NCBI GenBank assembly: GCA_934316845.1
Contig: CAKRDZ010000040.1
Span: 1 to 21,742 of the forward strand
Direction: 5' to 3'
From: an uncultured Eubacterium sp.
GTDB taxonomy: Bacteria > Bacillota > Clostridia > Lachnospirales > Lachnospiraceae
Length of the DNA stretch: 21,742 nucleotides
Positions within the stretch are counted from its first letter, which is position 1; every line of letters begins with the position of its first letter. The notes beneath the pieces are model-generated. The model worked only from the letters and a program-made list of their open reading frames with translations, was not told the origin of the DNA and did not search any database. The position numbers and the translations under genes are program-made. This document shows positions 1-7,880 of the stretch, one piece after another.

Positions 1-44
1 CGCATAATATAAAAATCCGGGAAATGCCGCACCACATTTTCCAT
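1..44 (-). other. Possible partial reading frame running off the left edge
   Basis: Reading the minus strand from an ATG at 44 gives MENVVRHFPDFYIM and stays open to the window edge. The same frame is open upstream only to a stop near 65. No convincing ribosome binding site precedes the ATG. The composition looks less AT-rich than the next 2.8 kb, so this could be the edge of a neighbouring or truncated gene. It is too short to identify. Confidence 0.2.
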
Positions 45-125
45 GTAACCCGTCAACGTATCAGTTCATTATAAAAATATCAAATTTTTGTCTTGACAAC
101 TGAGCCATTATACAAATATCTCATA

Positions 126-527
126 TCACAACTCCTCTTCCAGTGTTATCCTATTATTATCAAACTTCAACACTTTAAAACTGTTATCTGATACATTGAG
201 TCCGTCACAGTTTCGCAAAAAAAGCATATACTGGTTTGATACTTCAAAATTAATAAATCTTCTGACTTCATCATTCATCAGATTGTCTGCATTATCTACC
301 ACAATAAAACTATCCTTGCACTGTCTTATTGCTCCTAAGAAATCATCTGATTTGTAGTTAAATAATTTGATAGCACTATATTCATCCGTCAGTCTGATAT
401 CTTCCAACATTTCATAAAGCACTGTTTTACCGGTACCACTGTCTCCTCCCACAAGAGTAATTCTATCATCAAATTGTAAATCGTATAAAAATGGATCTGC
501 TTTAAATGTAATACTTTTATAAATCAT
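126..527 (-). CDS. Minimal P-loop ATPase/GTPase-like protein (133 aa), function unknown
   Basis: A short nucleotide-binding protein. Seen directly: a Walker A motif GGDSGTGKT at residues 27-35, and a Walker B-like strand SFIVVDNAD at 73-81 (hydrophobic run ending in acidic residues). A later strand, QYMLFLRN near 99-106, could be a sensor element. No signal peptide or membrane segment is present. I place the start at the ATG at 527 (MIYKSI), because AAGGAGA lies about 7 bases before it; more upstream ATGs lack good sites. This start overlaps the end of the preceding gene by 11 bp, which implies translational coupling and probably a joint function. At 133 residues it is far smaller than typical AAA or ABC ATPases yet keeps both nucleotide motifs, so it does not look like a fragment. 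The family is not recognised. The surrounding DNA is AT-rich and probably acquired. Confidence 0.75.
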   Translation of the reverse strand: MIYKSITFKADPFLYDLQFDDRITLVGGDSGTGKTVLYEMLEDIRLTDEYSAIKLFNYKSDDFLGAIRQCKDSFIVVDNADNLMNDEVRRFINFEVSNQYMLFLRNCDGLNVSDNSFKVLKFDNNRITLEEEL

Positions 528-975
528 CTGCTTCTCTCCTTTCATACTCCTTACTCCACCAGACATTATAACCTCTTCCGCCAATAACGATATCCGAATT
601 ATTAAAACGGATTTTTACATCATCCGGGATGTCAAAAAGTGTTGGTCTGGACATATAAATCTTTATATTATCCATAGTAAAAATGATTCTAAGCACATTC
701 GGTCCACATTCCTCGACATTTACTACCTTATCCGGATGCTTCACAATATTAAGTAATGTTTTGCAGCCAGAGGATAGATTTCGGATTGTACCTAACCCGT
801 ATTTTGTTTCAATGTGCTTATCCGGAGTCAATTTTGCATCATCCACCTGTTGAATTAAATCCATTTCATTTTGTGACATTTCTTCATTTCCCGTATTCAA
901 ATTAAAATACAAGTCATTTTGCAATATCCAGTCCTTTGAGGCTTTTTTTCTGTATATATGTCTATCATGCAGCAT
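517..975 (-). CDS. Small protein of unknown function coupled to the P-loop gene (152 aa)
   Basis: I do not recognise a named domain with certainty. The protein begins MLHDRHIYRKK and has an aromatic patch NDLYFNLNT near residue 24. Its core LSSGCKTLLN leads into HPDKVVNVEECGPNVL, which looks like a conserved small globular domain. It ends in a charged tail, EYERREADDL. The stop codon lies inside the next gene, which starts at 527, an 11-bp overlap that suggests coupled expression and perhaps a two-subunit partner of the P-loop ATPase. The start is uncertain. AAAGGAG sits only 2 bases before the ATG at 975, and a GTG at 978 overlaps the site itself. An out-of-frame ATG at 969 is better spaced but needs a frameshift at an A7 run. 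No separate promoter is evident, so read-through from the HEPN gene is plausible. Confidence 0.7.
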   Translation of the reverse strand: MLHDRHIYRKKASKDWILQNDLYFNLNTGNEEMSQNEMDLIQQVDDAKLTPDKHIETKYGLGTIRNLSSGCKTLLNIVKHPDKVVNVEECGPNVLRIIFTMDNIKIYMSRPTLFDIPDDVKIRFNNSDIVIGGRGYNVWWSKEYERREADDL

Positions 976-1099
976 CACTCCTTTCTATTGTCACTTTCTT
1001 GATTTTTCTAATTTTTGTTAAGTAACTACAAGTATATTCTGTAAATACATATTTATAATTATTCTCTCACTCTTAACTGCATATAATCATTTAAACATT

Positions 1100-2419
1100 T
1101 TATATAGGGTATTTCGATAGTTTTTTTAATGTATTAAATAATTTATTTTTATCTGATACCCCAGCGGTCTTTAAAATAAGCATATATACCATTGCTCTTA
1201 ACAGTTCTGCGTCCCAATACATATTTCTTTCAAACTTATATTCAACATTTCCATGATCTAACGCATTTCTACTATTTTTTATGCGCTCTGGCATTTTAAC
1301 ATAGTCCTCTTCAAAATCACACTTTATGTTTTGTTCTCCATATATTTCTATAAACTCTTGGAGCACAATATCAATGCGTTTCTTTAATGTTTCTTTAGCA
1401 TTTTTCATTCCTTCAATTATTTCATCAAAATATATCTTTTCTGAATCTGAAAACTCAGTTTCTCTACTGTTCTCTATTATTTTTATAATTTTCTTTTTTA
1501 CTTTTTCCTGCTCTTTATATTTATAATTATGTCTTACACTTACATCAAACTGTAATTCAAATGCTGCACATATGTTCATAATATCCGCATATGTAATCTT
1601 GTTCATATTACAAGGAAATAATGACCTAAAACAAATTTCATTTTGACATATCATAGTTAACAATTTTTCCAAACCGCTTTCAGTATCCTCATATTTTAAA
1701 CATCTATTAAAATTGCTATCTTCCACATTATCTGGTTTTATATACAACATTGTCGTATATTCGTTGATATCATTACCGCATCCAATCATAACCGGATTAA
1801 TTATATCTACTTTAGAATTCACTGATATAAATTTAAAAAATGTTTTTGCCATCTGAATGACATTATGTAACAATTCCTGATCTGAAGTCTTATTTACCTC
1901 AAATACCATCACATTTCTTACATCGTATGGAAATGGCTTATCACTTCCTTGAATCATTGTTTTAAAATCAATTAAAAGTTTTTGATTAAACGCAACCATT
2001 TCAACCGTATTACGTTCAATCCTCTCATCATTAATTTTTTTCCCATTCCATTGGTTTATAAGATTGGATATATCACTTTTATATTTAGGATCATTTCTAA
2101 AATAATAATCCAAACAATCCGATTTAATCCATATGTGATCGAATTCAAATGTATACCTTTTATCTTTTCTATACCAGTCAACTACATAAAATTGCAAATC
2201 ACACTTATATTCATACAAATTTAAATATTTAACTTCCTCAATATATACATATATGACATTCTTTGAAAAATCTTCCAACTTAATCCATCCATCATTAATA
2301 ATAGTTTTTATATCATCCAAGCTAGTAAATTTTCCTTCTGTATTTGAAATTGTTAATTTATAATCATCAAGTCTAAACATCATCGTATTTTTGTTTATCT
2401 TAATTATACCCACAAACAC
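1100..2419 (-). CDS. HEPN-domain protein resembling anti-phage ApeA (439 aa)
   Basis: Probable abortive-infection RNase. Seen: a beta-rich N-terminal half (roughly 1-250), then a helical, lysine-rich C-terminal region with RNALDH at residues 384-389. This matches the R-x4-H (RNxxxH) signature of HEPN ribonucleases, with R384 and H389 as the expected catalytic pair. Family knowledge: ApeA is a stand-alone phage-defence protein with an N-terminal ApeA domain and a C-terminal HEPN domain carrying this motif, of comparable size. The overall layout fits, but the ApeA assignment rests on architecture and motif rather than an alignment. No signal peptide or membrane segment is seen. The start is a GTG at 2419 with AAGGTG 5 bases upstream. 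The gene has its own promoter about 220 bp upstream. It is strongly AT-rich compared with carB next door, consistent with horizontal transfer. Other HEPN proteins (Abi or toxin types) remain possible. Confidence 0.6.
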   Translation of the reverse strand: MFVGIIKINKNTMMFRLDDYKLTISNTEGKFTSLDDIKTIINDGWIKLEDFSKNVIYVYIEEVKYLNLYEYKCDLQFYVVDWYRKDKRYTFEFDHIWIKSDCLDYYFRNDPKYKSDISNLINQWNGKKINDERIERNTVEMVAFNQKLLIDFKTMIQGSDKPFPYDVRNVMVFEVNKTSDQELLHNVIQMAKTFFKFISVNSKVDIINPVMIGCGNDINEYTTMLYIKPDNVEDSNFNRCLKYEDTESGLEKLLTMICQNEICFRSLFPCNMNKITYADIMNICAAFELQFDVSVRHNYKYKEQEKVKKKIIKIIENSRETEFSDSEKIYFDEIIEGMKNAKETLKKRIDIVLQEFIEIYGEQNIKCDFEEDYVKMPERIKNSRNALDHGNVEYKFERNMYWDAELLRAMVYMLILKTAGVSDKNKLFNTLKKLSKYPI

Positions 2420-2640
2420 ACTTTCACCTTCTTTTTCATTTCAAATCTAATGCTGTTGAATCCCTTATCTTCTTTAAAAAATTTTCATTGAATCAGTTTA
2501 ATTCCATTATGTATAAATATACTTCCTCTTCCAACACAATACACTCAAAATTTCATCTATTATTTTTTGATAATTTATTATATTTGATTATCATCACTAA
2601 TTCATTTTGTATCATTACATCTGCCTAATATTTCTTATTC
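2420..2640 (-). other. Long AT-rich 5' leader of the HEPN gene
   Basis: Between the predicted transcription start (about 2634) and the GTG at 2419 lie roughly 215 AT-rich bases with no gene. A 20-codon frame (ATG at 2615, stop at 2553) exists but has only a weak ribosome site and is probably fortuitous. No terminator hairpin or riboswitch is recognisable. Confidence 0.35.
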
Positions 2641-2669
2641 ATTATATCATTATTGCTATTTTGTTTCAA
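2641..2669 (-). promoter_or_regulatory. Sigma-A-type promoter of the HEPN gene
   Basis: On the minus strand, TTGAAA (2669-2664) and TATAAT (2646-2641) are separated by exactly 17 bp. The -10 is a perfect consensus and the -35 matches at 5 of 6 positions. It faces the HEPN gene and should start transcription near 2634. Confidence 0.65.
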
Positions 2670-2675
2670 TCTTTA

Positions 2676-2714
2676 ATTGATTGTTTAGTTTCTATTTTAA
2701 TAACTAAAATCAAT
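2676..2714. promoter_or_regulatory. Imperfect inverted repeat just upstream of the HEPN promoter
   Basis: ATTGATTGTTTAGTT (2676-2690) is the inverted match, with a 2-base insertion, of AACTAAAATCAAT (2702-2714). The dyad ends 6 bp from the -35 element. It could be an operator or a weak terminator of upstream transcription; no regulator is identified. Confidence 0.35.
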
Positions 2715-2764
2715 CCCCCGCCCCTTCATTATATAAAACCCCCTGCTTTCACAATGAGGGATTT

Positions 2765-2823
2765 TGAACACCGTCGGTGCATAGAGGACGTTTTCTGTCC
2801 TCATGCACCGCTACGTGTGTTCA
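2765..2823. repeat. 59-nt hairpin inside the composite repeat
   Basis: The arms pair as TGAACAC/GTGTTCA, CGT/ACG, CGGTGCAT/ATGCACCG and GAGGAC/GTCCTC around a 7-nt loop (2790-2796), with three small bulges. This gives 24 base pairs, which is strong for an intergenic region. It lacks an adjacent long U-tract on either strand, so it is not a textbook terminator by itself. Confidence 0.65.
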
Positions 2824-2902
2824 CTAAGTGCAAACGATCCCGATATGTGAAAGTAGGGGGGCTCTCTAAGTGCAAACGGTCCCGACATGTGAAAGCAGGG
2901 GG
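2824..2902 (+). repeat. Two 37-bp direct repeats
   Basis: Copies at 2824-2860 and 2866-2902 differ at only three positions, all transitions (A/G, T/C, T/C). Both begin CTAAGTGCAAACG and end in GTGAAAG followed by a G-rich run. The period is 42 bp. Confidence 0.75.
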
Positions 2903-2928
2903 ATTTCTGTAAAAGCAGGGGTTCTTCT

Positions 2929-5900
2929 TTATGCTCTTCCTCTTCCTTCAATCGTCGCAATATCTACCAGAGAAAGCTCCGATTTATCGACATTTTCAAG
3001 GCTTGTCAGAAGTGCATTTGCCGTATCCAGAGATGTCAGGCAGGTAACACCTGTTTCGATGGAGGTCCGGCGGATGAGGAATCCATCGTGAGAATGCTCA
3101 CCCTGTTTTGGAATGTCGATGACAAGGTCAATCTCATGTCCAAGCAGAAGATCCATCAGTGTCGGAGATTCCTGCTCGATCTTATTGACGCCGATGACAT
3201 CCACGCCGGCTTCTTTCAATGCCTTCTGGGTTCCTCGTGTTGCATAAATTTCATAGCCGAGTGCTTTAAAACGTTTTGCTACCGAAATAGCATCCGTTTT
3301 ATCCTGGTCTCTTACCGTAAGGATCATCTTCTTATGCTGCGGAAGATTGATACCGGCTCCCATAAACGCTTTGGAAAGTGCTTCATTAAATGTCTTCGCG
3401 ATTCCGAGGCATTCACCGGTCGATTTCATCTCCGGTCCGAGGCTGATCTCGGCGCCGCGCAGTTTCTCAAAGGAGAATACCGGCATCTTGATTGCGATAT
3501 AGTCCGATGGTTTTGCAAGTCCGGTCTCATAACCAAGATCTGTGATCTTCTCTCCGAGGATGACACGGGATGCCAGTTTCACGATCGGAATACCGGTAAC
3601 TTTACTGATGTAAGGTACGGTACGGGAAGAACGAGGGTTTACCTCGATTACGTACACTTCATCATTCATTACGATAAACTGGATATTGATCAATCCGATG
3701 ACATGAAGGGATCTTGCCAGTTTTCTCGTATAATCTACTAACGTATCAATGACTTCCGGCTTGATGCTCTGTGCCGGATATACCGAGATACTGTCTCCGG
3801 AGTGGATTCCGGCACGCTCGATATGCTCCATGATTCCGGGGATCAAGATGTCCTCGCCGTCACAGACCGCATCGACTTCCACTTCTTTTCCCATCAGGTA
3901 TTTGTCTACAAGGATTGGATGCTCCTGTACGTGACGATTAATAATCGTCATAAATTCGCGGATATCATCGTCATTGATGGCAATCTGCATGCCCTGTCCG
4001 CCGAGAACGTAGGATGGACGTACAAGAACCGGATAGCCAAGTTCATTGGCTGCCTTCAATGCCTCCTCTACCGTAAATACCGTATGTCCCTTTGGTCTTG
4101 GGATTCCGCACTGTTCGAGAATCTCATCGAACAATTCACGGTCTTCTGCCGCATCGACATTTTCGGCGCTTGTTCCCAAGATTGGTACACCCATCTTCAT
4201 CAGGGATTCCGTCAGTTTGATCGCCGTCTGACCGCCGAACTGTACCACGGCGCCATCCGGTTTTTCAAGATCTACGATATTTTGTACATCTTCCGGTGTC
4301 AATGGTTCAAAATACAATTTATTTGCCACGTCAAAGTCCGTACTTACGGTCTCCGGGTTGTTATTTACAATAATTGTCTCATAGCCGCTCTTTTCAAGAG
4401 ACCATGCACTGTGAACCGAACAGAAGTCAAATTCGATACCTTGTCCGATACGGATCGGACCGGAACCAAGTACCAGCACTTTTTTCTTGGTACGTGTCGC
4501 ATCCACTTCACATTCGCTTCCGAAACAGCTGTAATAATATGGTGTCGCTGCCGCAAATTCTGCCGCACACGTATCTACCATCTTAAACGAAGCCGTGATG
4601 CCATTTTCAAGACGCATTGCACGAACTTCTTCTTCCGTCATGCCGGTATATCTTGCGATTACATTGTCCGGGAATTCAATTCTCTTTGCTTCTGCCAAAA
4701 GTTCCGGAGTCAGTTTTTCATTTTTCAGGCGTTGTTCCATCTCAACCAGAATGGCAATCTTATCGATAAACCATTTGTCAATTTTTGTAATATCATGGAT
4801 TTCATCATACGATGCCCCTTTGCGGATCAGCTCTGCAATAACATAAATTCGGCGGTCATCAACGATACGTACACGTTCCAGCAGTTCCTCTTTGGAACGG
4901 TCGGTATATCTTCCGGTGTCGAGGCTGTCGAGATGCTGCTCCAGAGAACGGATGGCTTTCATCAAAGCACCCTCAAAGTTCGTACAGATACTCATAACCT
5001 CTCCGGTTGCTTTCATCTGGGTTGTCAATGTACGTTTTGCTTTGATAAATTTATCAAATGGCAGGCGCGGGATCTTGACTACACAATAATCCAGTGCCGG
5101 CTCAAAACTTGCATACGTCTTTCCGGTGATTGCATTTGGAATCTCATCCAAAGTATAGCCGAGCGCGATCTTCGCTGCCACCTTGGCGATCGGATATCCT
5201 GTCGCCTTGGATGCCAGTGCGGAAGAACGGCTGACACGAGGGTTTACCTCGATAACACAGTATTCAAAAGATTCCGGATGCAGGGCAAACTGCACATTAC
5301 ATCCACCGGTAATATTTAATTCTGTAATAATATTTAACGCAGACGAACGGAGCATCTGATACTCTTTATCTGCCAATGTCTGAGACGGTGCTACGACGAT
5401 ACTGTCTCCGGTATGCACACCAACCGGATCCAGGTTTTCCATATTACATACCGTAATACAGTTTCCGTTGCTGTCTCGCATCACTTCGTACTCAATTTCT
5501 TTCCAGCCTGCGATACAGCGCTCGATCAGACACTGTCCCACTCGGGAAAGACGAAGTCCGTTTGCACAAATGTCGCGCAGTTCCTGCTCGTCGTGTGCGA
5601 TTCCACCACCGCTTCCTCCTAACGTATACGCAGGACGGATAACGACAGGGTAACCGATCGTATTCGTAAAGGCAACCGCATCTTCTACATTTTCAACGAC
5701 TTCACTGGCAGCAATCGGTTCTCCAATTTTTTCCATTGTCTTTTTAAATTCGAGACGGTCTTCGGCTTTTTTGATCGTCAGAGAGGTTGTACCGATCAGG
5801 CGGACATTCTGCTCTTTCAAAAATCCGCATTCTTCCAGTTCCATCGCAATATTCAGCGCTGCCTGTCCTCCCAAAGTAGGAAGTACGCTGTCCGGCTTCT

Positions 5901-6141
5901 CTTTTTTGATCAGGTTTTCCACCACTTCTACCGTAAGCGGCTCGATGTATACCTTATCTGCAATATCTTTATCTGTCATGATGGTAGCCGGATTGGAGTT
6001 GATCAATACCACTTCCATTCCTTCTTCTTTCAGAGAACGACATGCCTGTGTTCCCGCATAGTCAAATTCTGCCGCCTGTCCGATTACGATCGGACCGGAA
6101 CCGATCACAAGTACTTTTTTAATTCCATCTATTTTTGGCAT
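2929..6141 (-). CDS. carB: Carbamoyl-phosphate synthase large subunit
   Basis: The synthetase subunit makes carbamoyl phosphate from bicarbonate, two ATP and ammonia channelled from CarA, feeding arginine and pyrimidine synthesis. The 1070-residue length is normal. It shows the duplicated CarB design. The N-terminal half opens KKVLVIGSGPIVIGQ, with an ATP-grasp segment RPAYTLGGSGGG near 174. The second half begins KKVLVLGSGPIRIGQG near 555, with RPSYVLGGQGMQ. Beyond about residue 930 is the MGS-like allosteric domain, beginning KKMILTVRDQDK. AGGAGG precedes the ATG by 8 bases, and the gene starts 15 bp after carA. It is the last gene of the glutamine operon. The only candidate terminator is the composite repeat downstream. 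Confidence 0.97.
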   Translation of the reverse strand: MPKIDGIKKVLVIGSGPIVIGQAAEFDYAGTQACRSLKEEGMEVVLINSNPATIMTDKDIADKVYIEPLTVEVVENLIKKEKPDSVLPTLGGQAALNIAMELEECGFLKEQNVRLIGTTSLTIKKAEDRLEFKKTMEKIGEPIAASEVVENVEDAVAFTNTIGYPVVIRPAYTLGGSGGGIAHDEQELRDICANGLRLSRVGQCLIERCIAGWKEIEYEVMRDSNGNCITVCNMENLDPVGVHTGDSIVVAPSQTLADKEYQMLRSSALNIITELNITGGCNVQFALHPESFEYCVIEVNPRVSRSSALASKATGYPIAKVAAKIALGYTLDEIPNAITGKTYASFEPALDYCVVKIPRLPFDKFIKAKRTLTTQMKATGEVMSICTNFEGALMKAIRSLEQHLDSLDTGRYTDRSKEELLERVRIVDDRRIYVIAELIRKGASYDEIHDITKIDKWFIDKIAILVEMEQRLKNEKLTPELLAEAKRIEFPDNVIARYTGMTEEEVRAMRLENGITASFKMVDTCAAEFAAATPYYYSCFGSECEVDATRTKKKVLVLGSGPIRIGQGIEFDFCSVHSAWSLEKSGYETIIVNNNPETVSTDFDVANKLYFEPLTPEDVQNIVDLEKPDGAVVQFGGQTAIKLTESLMKMGVPILGTSAENVDAAEDRELFDEILEQCGIPRPKGHTVFTVEEALKAANELGYPVLVRPSYVLGGQGMQIAINDDDIREFMTIINRHVQEHPILVDKYLMGKEVEVDAVCDGEDILIPGIMEHIERAGIHSGDSISVYPAQSIKPEVIDTLVDYTRKLARSLHVIGLINIQFIVMNDEVYVIEVNPRSSRTVPYISKVTGIPIVKLASRVILGEKITDLGYETGLAKPSDYIAIKMPVFSFEKLRGAEISLGPEMKSTGECLGIAKTFNEALSKAFMGAGINLPQHKKMILTVRDQDKTDAISVAKRFKALGYEIYATRGTQKALKEAGVDVIGVNKIEQESPTLMDLLLGHEIDLVIDIPKQGEHSHDGFLIRRTSIETGVTCLTSLDTANALLTSLENVDKSELSLVDIATIEGRGRA

Positions 6142-6156
6142 AGTTCAAATCCTCCT

Positions 6157-7254
6157 CTACTGTTCCATCATCTGCATAAATCGGTCAAATAACACTTCCG
6201 AATCTTTTGGTCCGGCACACGCTTCCGGATGGAACTGCACCGTAAAGATCTTTTTATTTTTATACCGCAGGCCTTCGACCGTGCCGTCGTTGACATTGAT
6301 AAAAGCAACTTCCGCCACATCCGCAGGGATCGTATCTTCTTTTACAACATATCCATGGTTCTGGGAGGAAATGTAAACTCGTCCTGTCTCCAGATCCTTG
6401 ACCGGATGGTTGGCACCGCGGTGTCCGTATTTCATTTTCTCTGTGTCCGCTCCATTGGCAAGTGCCATGAGCTGGTGTCCAAGGCAAATGGCAAAAATTG
6501 GAATTTCCGAAGCATACAGTGTTTTGAGGTTCTCGATAACCTCTGTACATTCTTTTGGATCTCCCGGACCATTTGTCAGCATGATACCATCCGGATTTTC
6601 TTTTAAGATCAGTTCCGGATTGGTTCTTGCCGGGTAAATCGTCACCTCGCAGCCGCGTTTCAAAAGACAGCGGGCGATGTTAAATTTTGTTCCAACGTCA
6701 AGAATAGCAACCTTCTTTGTTACCGGAATGTTGCTATCTGTATCTAAATCTCCCGGTTTAAAAGAAACTGCTTCTTTTGTCGTCACTTTGTCAACGACAC
6801 CGGAAACGCTATATTCTTTACATTTTTTCTTTACTTCTTCCAGATCATAATCGGCATTGGTTGTAATCATACCATTCATGGTACCTTTTTCACGAAGAAT
6901 TTTCGTGAGGGCGCGTGTATCGATGCCTTGGATACCGGGGATGTTTTGTTCTACGAGAAAATCCTGAATGCTCTGCTCATTACGGAAATTGCTGCTCAGA
7001 CGGGATAACTCACGTACAATAAATCCATCTACATTGGACAATTTGGACTCCATATCCTTGCGGCAGATTCCATAATTACCAATAAGAGGATATGTCATAA
7101 CGACTGCCTGTCCCGCATAACTCGGATCGGTCAGTACTTCCAGATATCCTGTCATTGACGTATTAAATACAATTTCGCTGATAACTTCTCTTGTGCTTCC
7201 GATGCTTTCCCCGGTAAACACGGTTCCGTCTTCCAGAATTAAATAAGCTTTCAT
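6157..7254 (-). CDS. carA: Carbamoyl-phosphate synthase small (glutaminase) subunit
   Basis: This class I glutamine amidotransferase hydrolyses glutamine and delivers ammonia to CarB. The start is set at the ATG at 7254 (MKAYLILEDG), because GGAGGTAATT sits directly before it; an in-frame ATG four codons upstream would overlap that site. The resulting 365 residues are usual. The N-terminal CPSase small-chain domain (GTVFTGESIG, NTSMTGYLEVLTDPSY) is followed by the amidotransferase domain. There the nucleophile is in AICLGHQ (about Cys257) and the His-Glu pair in FHPEA (about His342, Glu344). It begins 18 bp after the ANTAR gene and is separated from carB by 15 bp, so the three are almost certainly cotranscribed. 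Such a link of carAB to a nitrogen regulator, rather than to pyr or arg genes, suggests control by glutamine status. Confidence 0.96.
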   Translation of the reverse strand: MKAYLILEDGTVFTGESIGSTREVISEIVFNTSMTGYLEVLTDPSYAGQAVVMTYPLIGNYGICRKDMESKLSNVDGFIVRELSRLSSNFRNEQSIQDFLVEQNIPGIQGIDTRALTKILREKGTMNGMITTNADYDLEEVKKKCKEYSVSGVVDKVTTKEAVSFKPGDLDTDSNIPVTKKVAILDVGTKFNIARCLLKRGCEVTIYPARTNPELILKENPDGIMLTNGPGDPKECTEVIENLKTLYASEIPIFAICLGHQLMALANGADTEKMKYGHRGANHPVKDLETGRVYISSQNHGYVVKEDTIPADVAEVAFINVNDGTVEGLRYKNKKIFTVQFHPEACAGPKDSEVLFDRFMQMMEQ

Positions 7255-7272
7255 AATTACCTCCATGTTCTT

Positions 7273-7815
7273 TTATTCAAAAGTCAAAATCATCTCGGCA
7301 GTTTCCACTAAATTGTTTCCACTGTCCATGCTGAGTTTTTGAATGTATTTGTGTGCATCATTTTCTGTCATCTGGTTTCGCTCCATCAAAAGAGCTTTTG
7401 CTTTATTGATGATCTTTTCTTCCCCGGCAGTACGACGCTTGGGCTGTGTTTTCTTTCTTCGTTTCAGTTCCCTCGCGATGTCCATTGTCATCATCTGTAC
7501 CGTACTTACAAATTCACGGCTGTGGATCGGCATGGACAAACATACAATATCTGAGCTGATACAATCTTCCAGCCTCGAAGGACTGGCGACAAGCAGCATC
7601 GAAAATTCTCTCGGAAGATAACCATACAATTCGCTGTAATGCATATCCGGCAGTTTGTATCCACAAACTACCACGCCGCCATCGGAGTCATTGGCTGCTC
7701 CGATCGTCTGCGCCGCATTATTATATGCCATTGTATCATCAAATCCGTTTCGAATCAAAACATTTCTCAGATTTTTTGCATCTTCTAATTTGGGAAATGC
7801 TACAATAATCCGCAT
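7273..7815 (-). CDS. ANTAR-domain RNA-binding antiterminator with a degenerate receiver
   Basis: A 180-residue regulator. The C-terminal segment (about 127-179, with KAKALLMERNQMTENDAHKY) fits the ANTAR fold. Members bind paired RNA hairpins and block terminator formation. The N-terminal 110 residues have the layout of a response-regulator receiver, but the acidic pocket after the first strand is absent (IIVAFPKLED). The position expected for the phosphorylated aspartate, four before Pro56, is Gly52. Phosphorylation is therefore unlikely and another input is needed. A basic linker (RELKRRKKTQPKRR) joins the domains. Known context: in Clostridium an ANTAR regulator, NitR, lies by glnA and controls nitrogen metabolism. 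Here the gene lies 65 bp after the glutamine synthetase homologue and 18 bp before carA. AAGGAGG stands 10 bases before the ATG. Confidence 0.88.
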   Translation of the reverse strand: MRIIVAFPKLEDAKNLRNVLIRNGFDDTMAYNNAAQTIGAANDSDGGVVVCGYKLPDMHYSELYGYLPREFSMLLVASPSRLEDCISSDIVCLSMPIHSREFVSTVQMMTMDIARELKRRKKTQPKRRTAGEEKIINKAKALLMERNQMTENDAHKYIQKLSMDSGNNLVETAEMILTFE

Positions 7816-7880
7816 TGGTTTTTTGCCTCCTTATCGAATGTTGGGTCTTTACAACGAACATTTTTTAACGAAGCAATTTT

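Larger units (their letters stand above)
2739..2923. repeat. Composite intergenic repeat with inverted ends, downstream of carB
   Basis: CCCCCTGCTTTCACA at 2739-2753 is the perfect 15-bp inverted complement of 2888-2902. The interval holds a long palindromic hairpin (2765-2823) and two 37-bp direct repeats. A degenerate third copy of the G-rich end follows at about 2908-2921. On the minus strand the last arm reads into TTTTATA, so the element may also end the car transcript. Hypothetical frames crossing it have repeat-like translations and are probably not genes. Confidence 0.6.

Noticed and set aside
94..125. Plus-strand promoter beginning with TTGACA at 94-99.
   Set aside because: The nearest TATA-like hexamer is only 10 bp away, nothing good lies at 17 bp, and no plus-strand gene follows.
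940..978. An ATG at 969 with better ribosome-site spacing gives a different frame that would join the small gene by a -1 slip on an A7 run (A AAA AAG).
   Set aside because: The direct frame is open from the ATG at 975 and its first residues look like genuine coding sequence. The slippery run alone is weak evidence, so programmed frameshifting is not claimed.
2607..3091. Plus-strand open frames across the repeat region and the carB 3' end.
   Set aside because: They translate the 37-bp repeats or the reverse of carB, and have no ribosome site or recognisable domain.
3802..5319. Long plus-strand open frame of 505 codons inside carB.
   Set aside because: It is antisense to a clearly functional carB and its translation is cysteine- and histidine-rich without motifs, as expected of a shadow frame.
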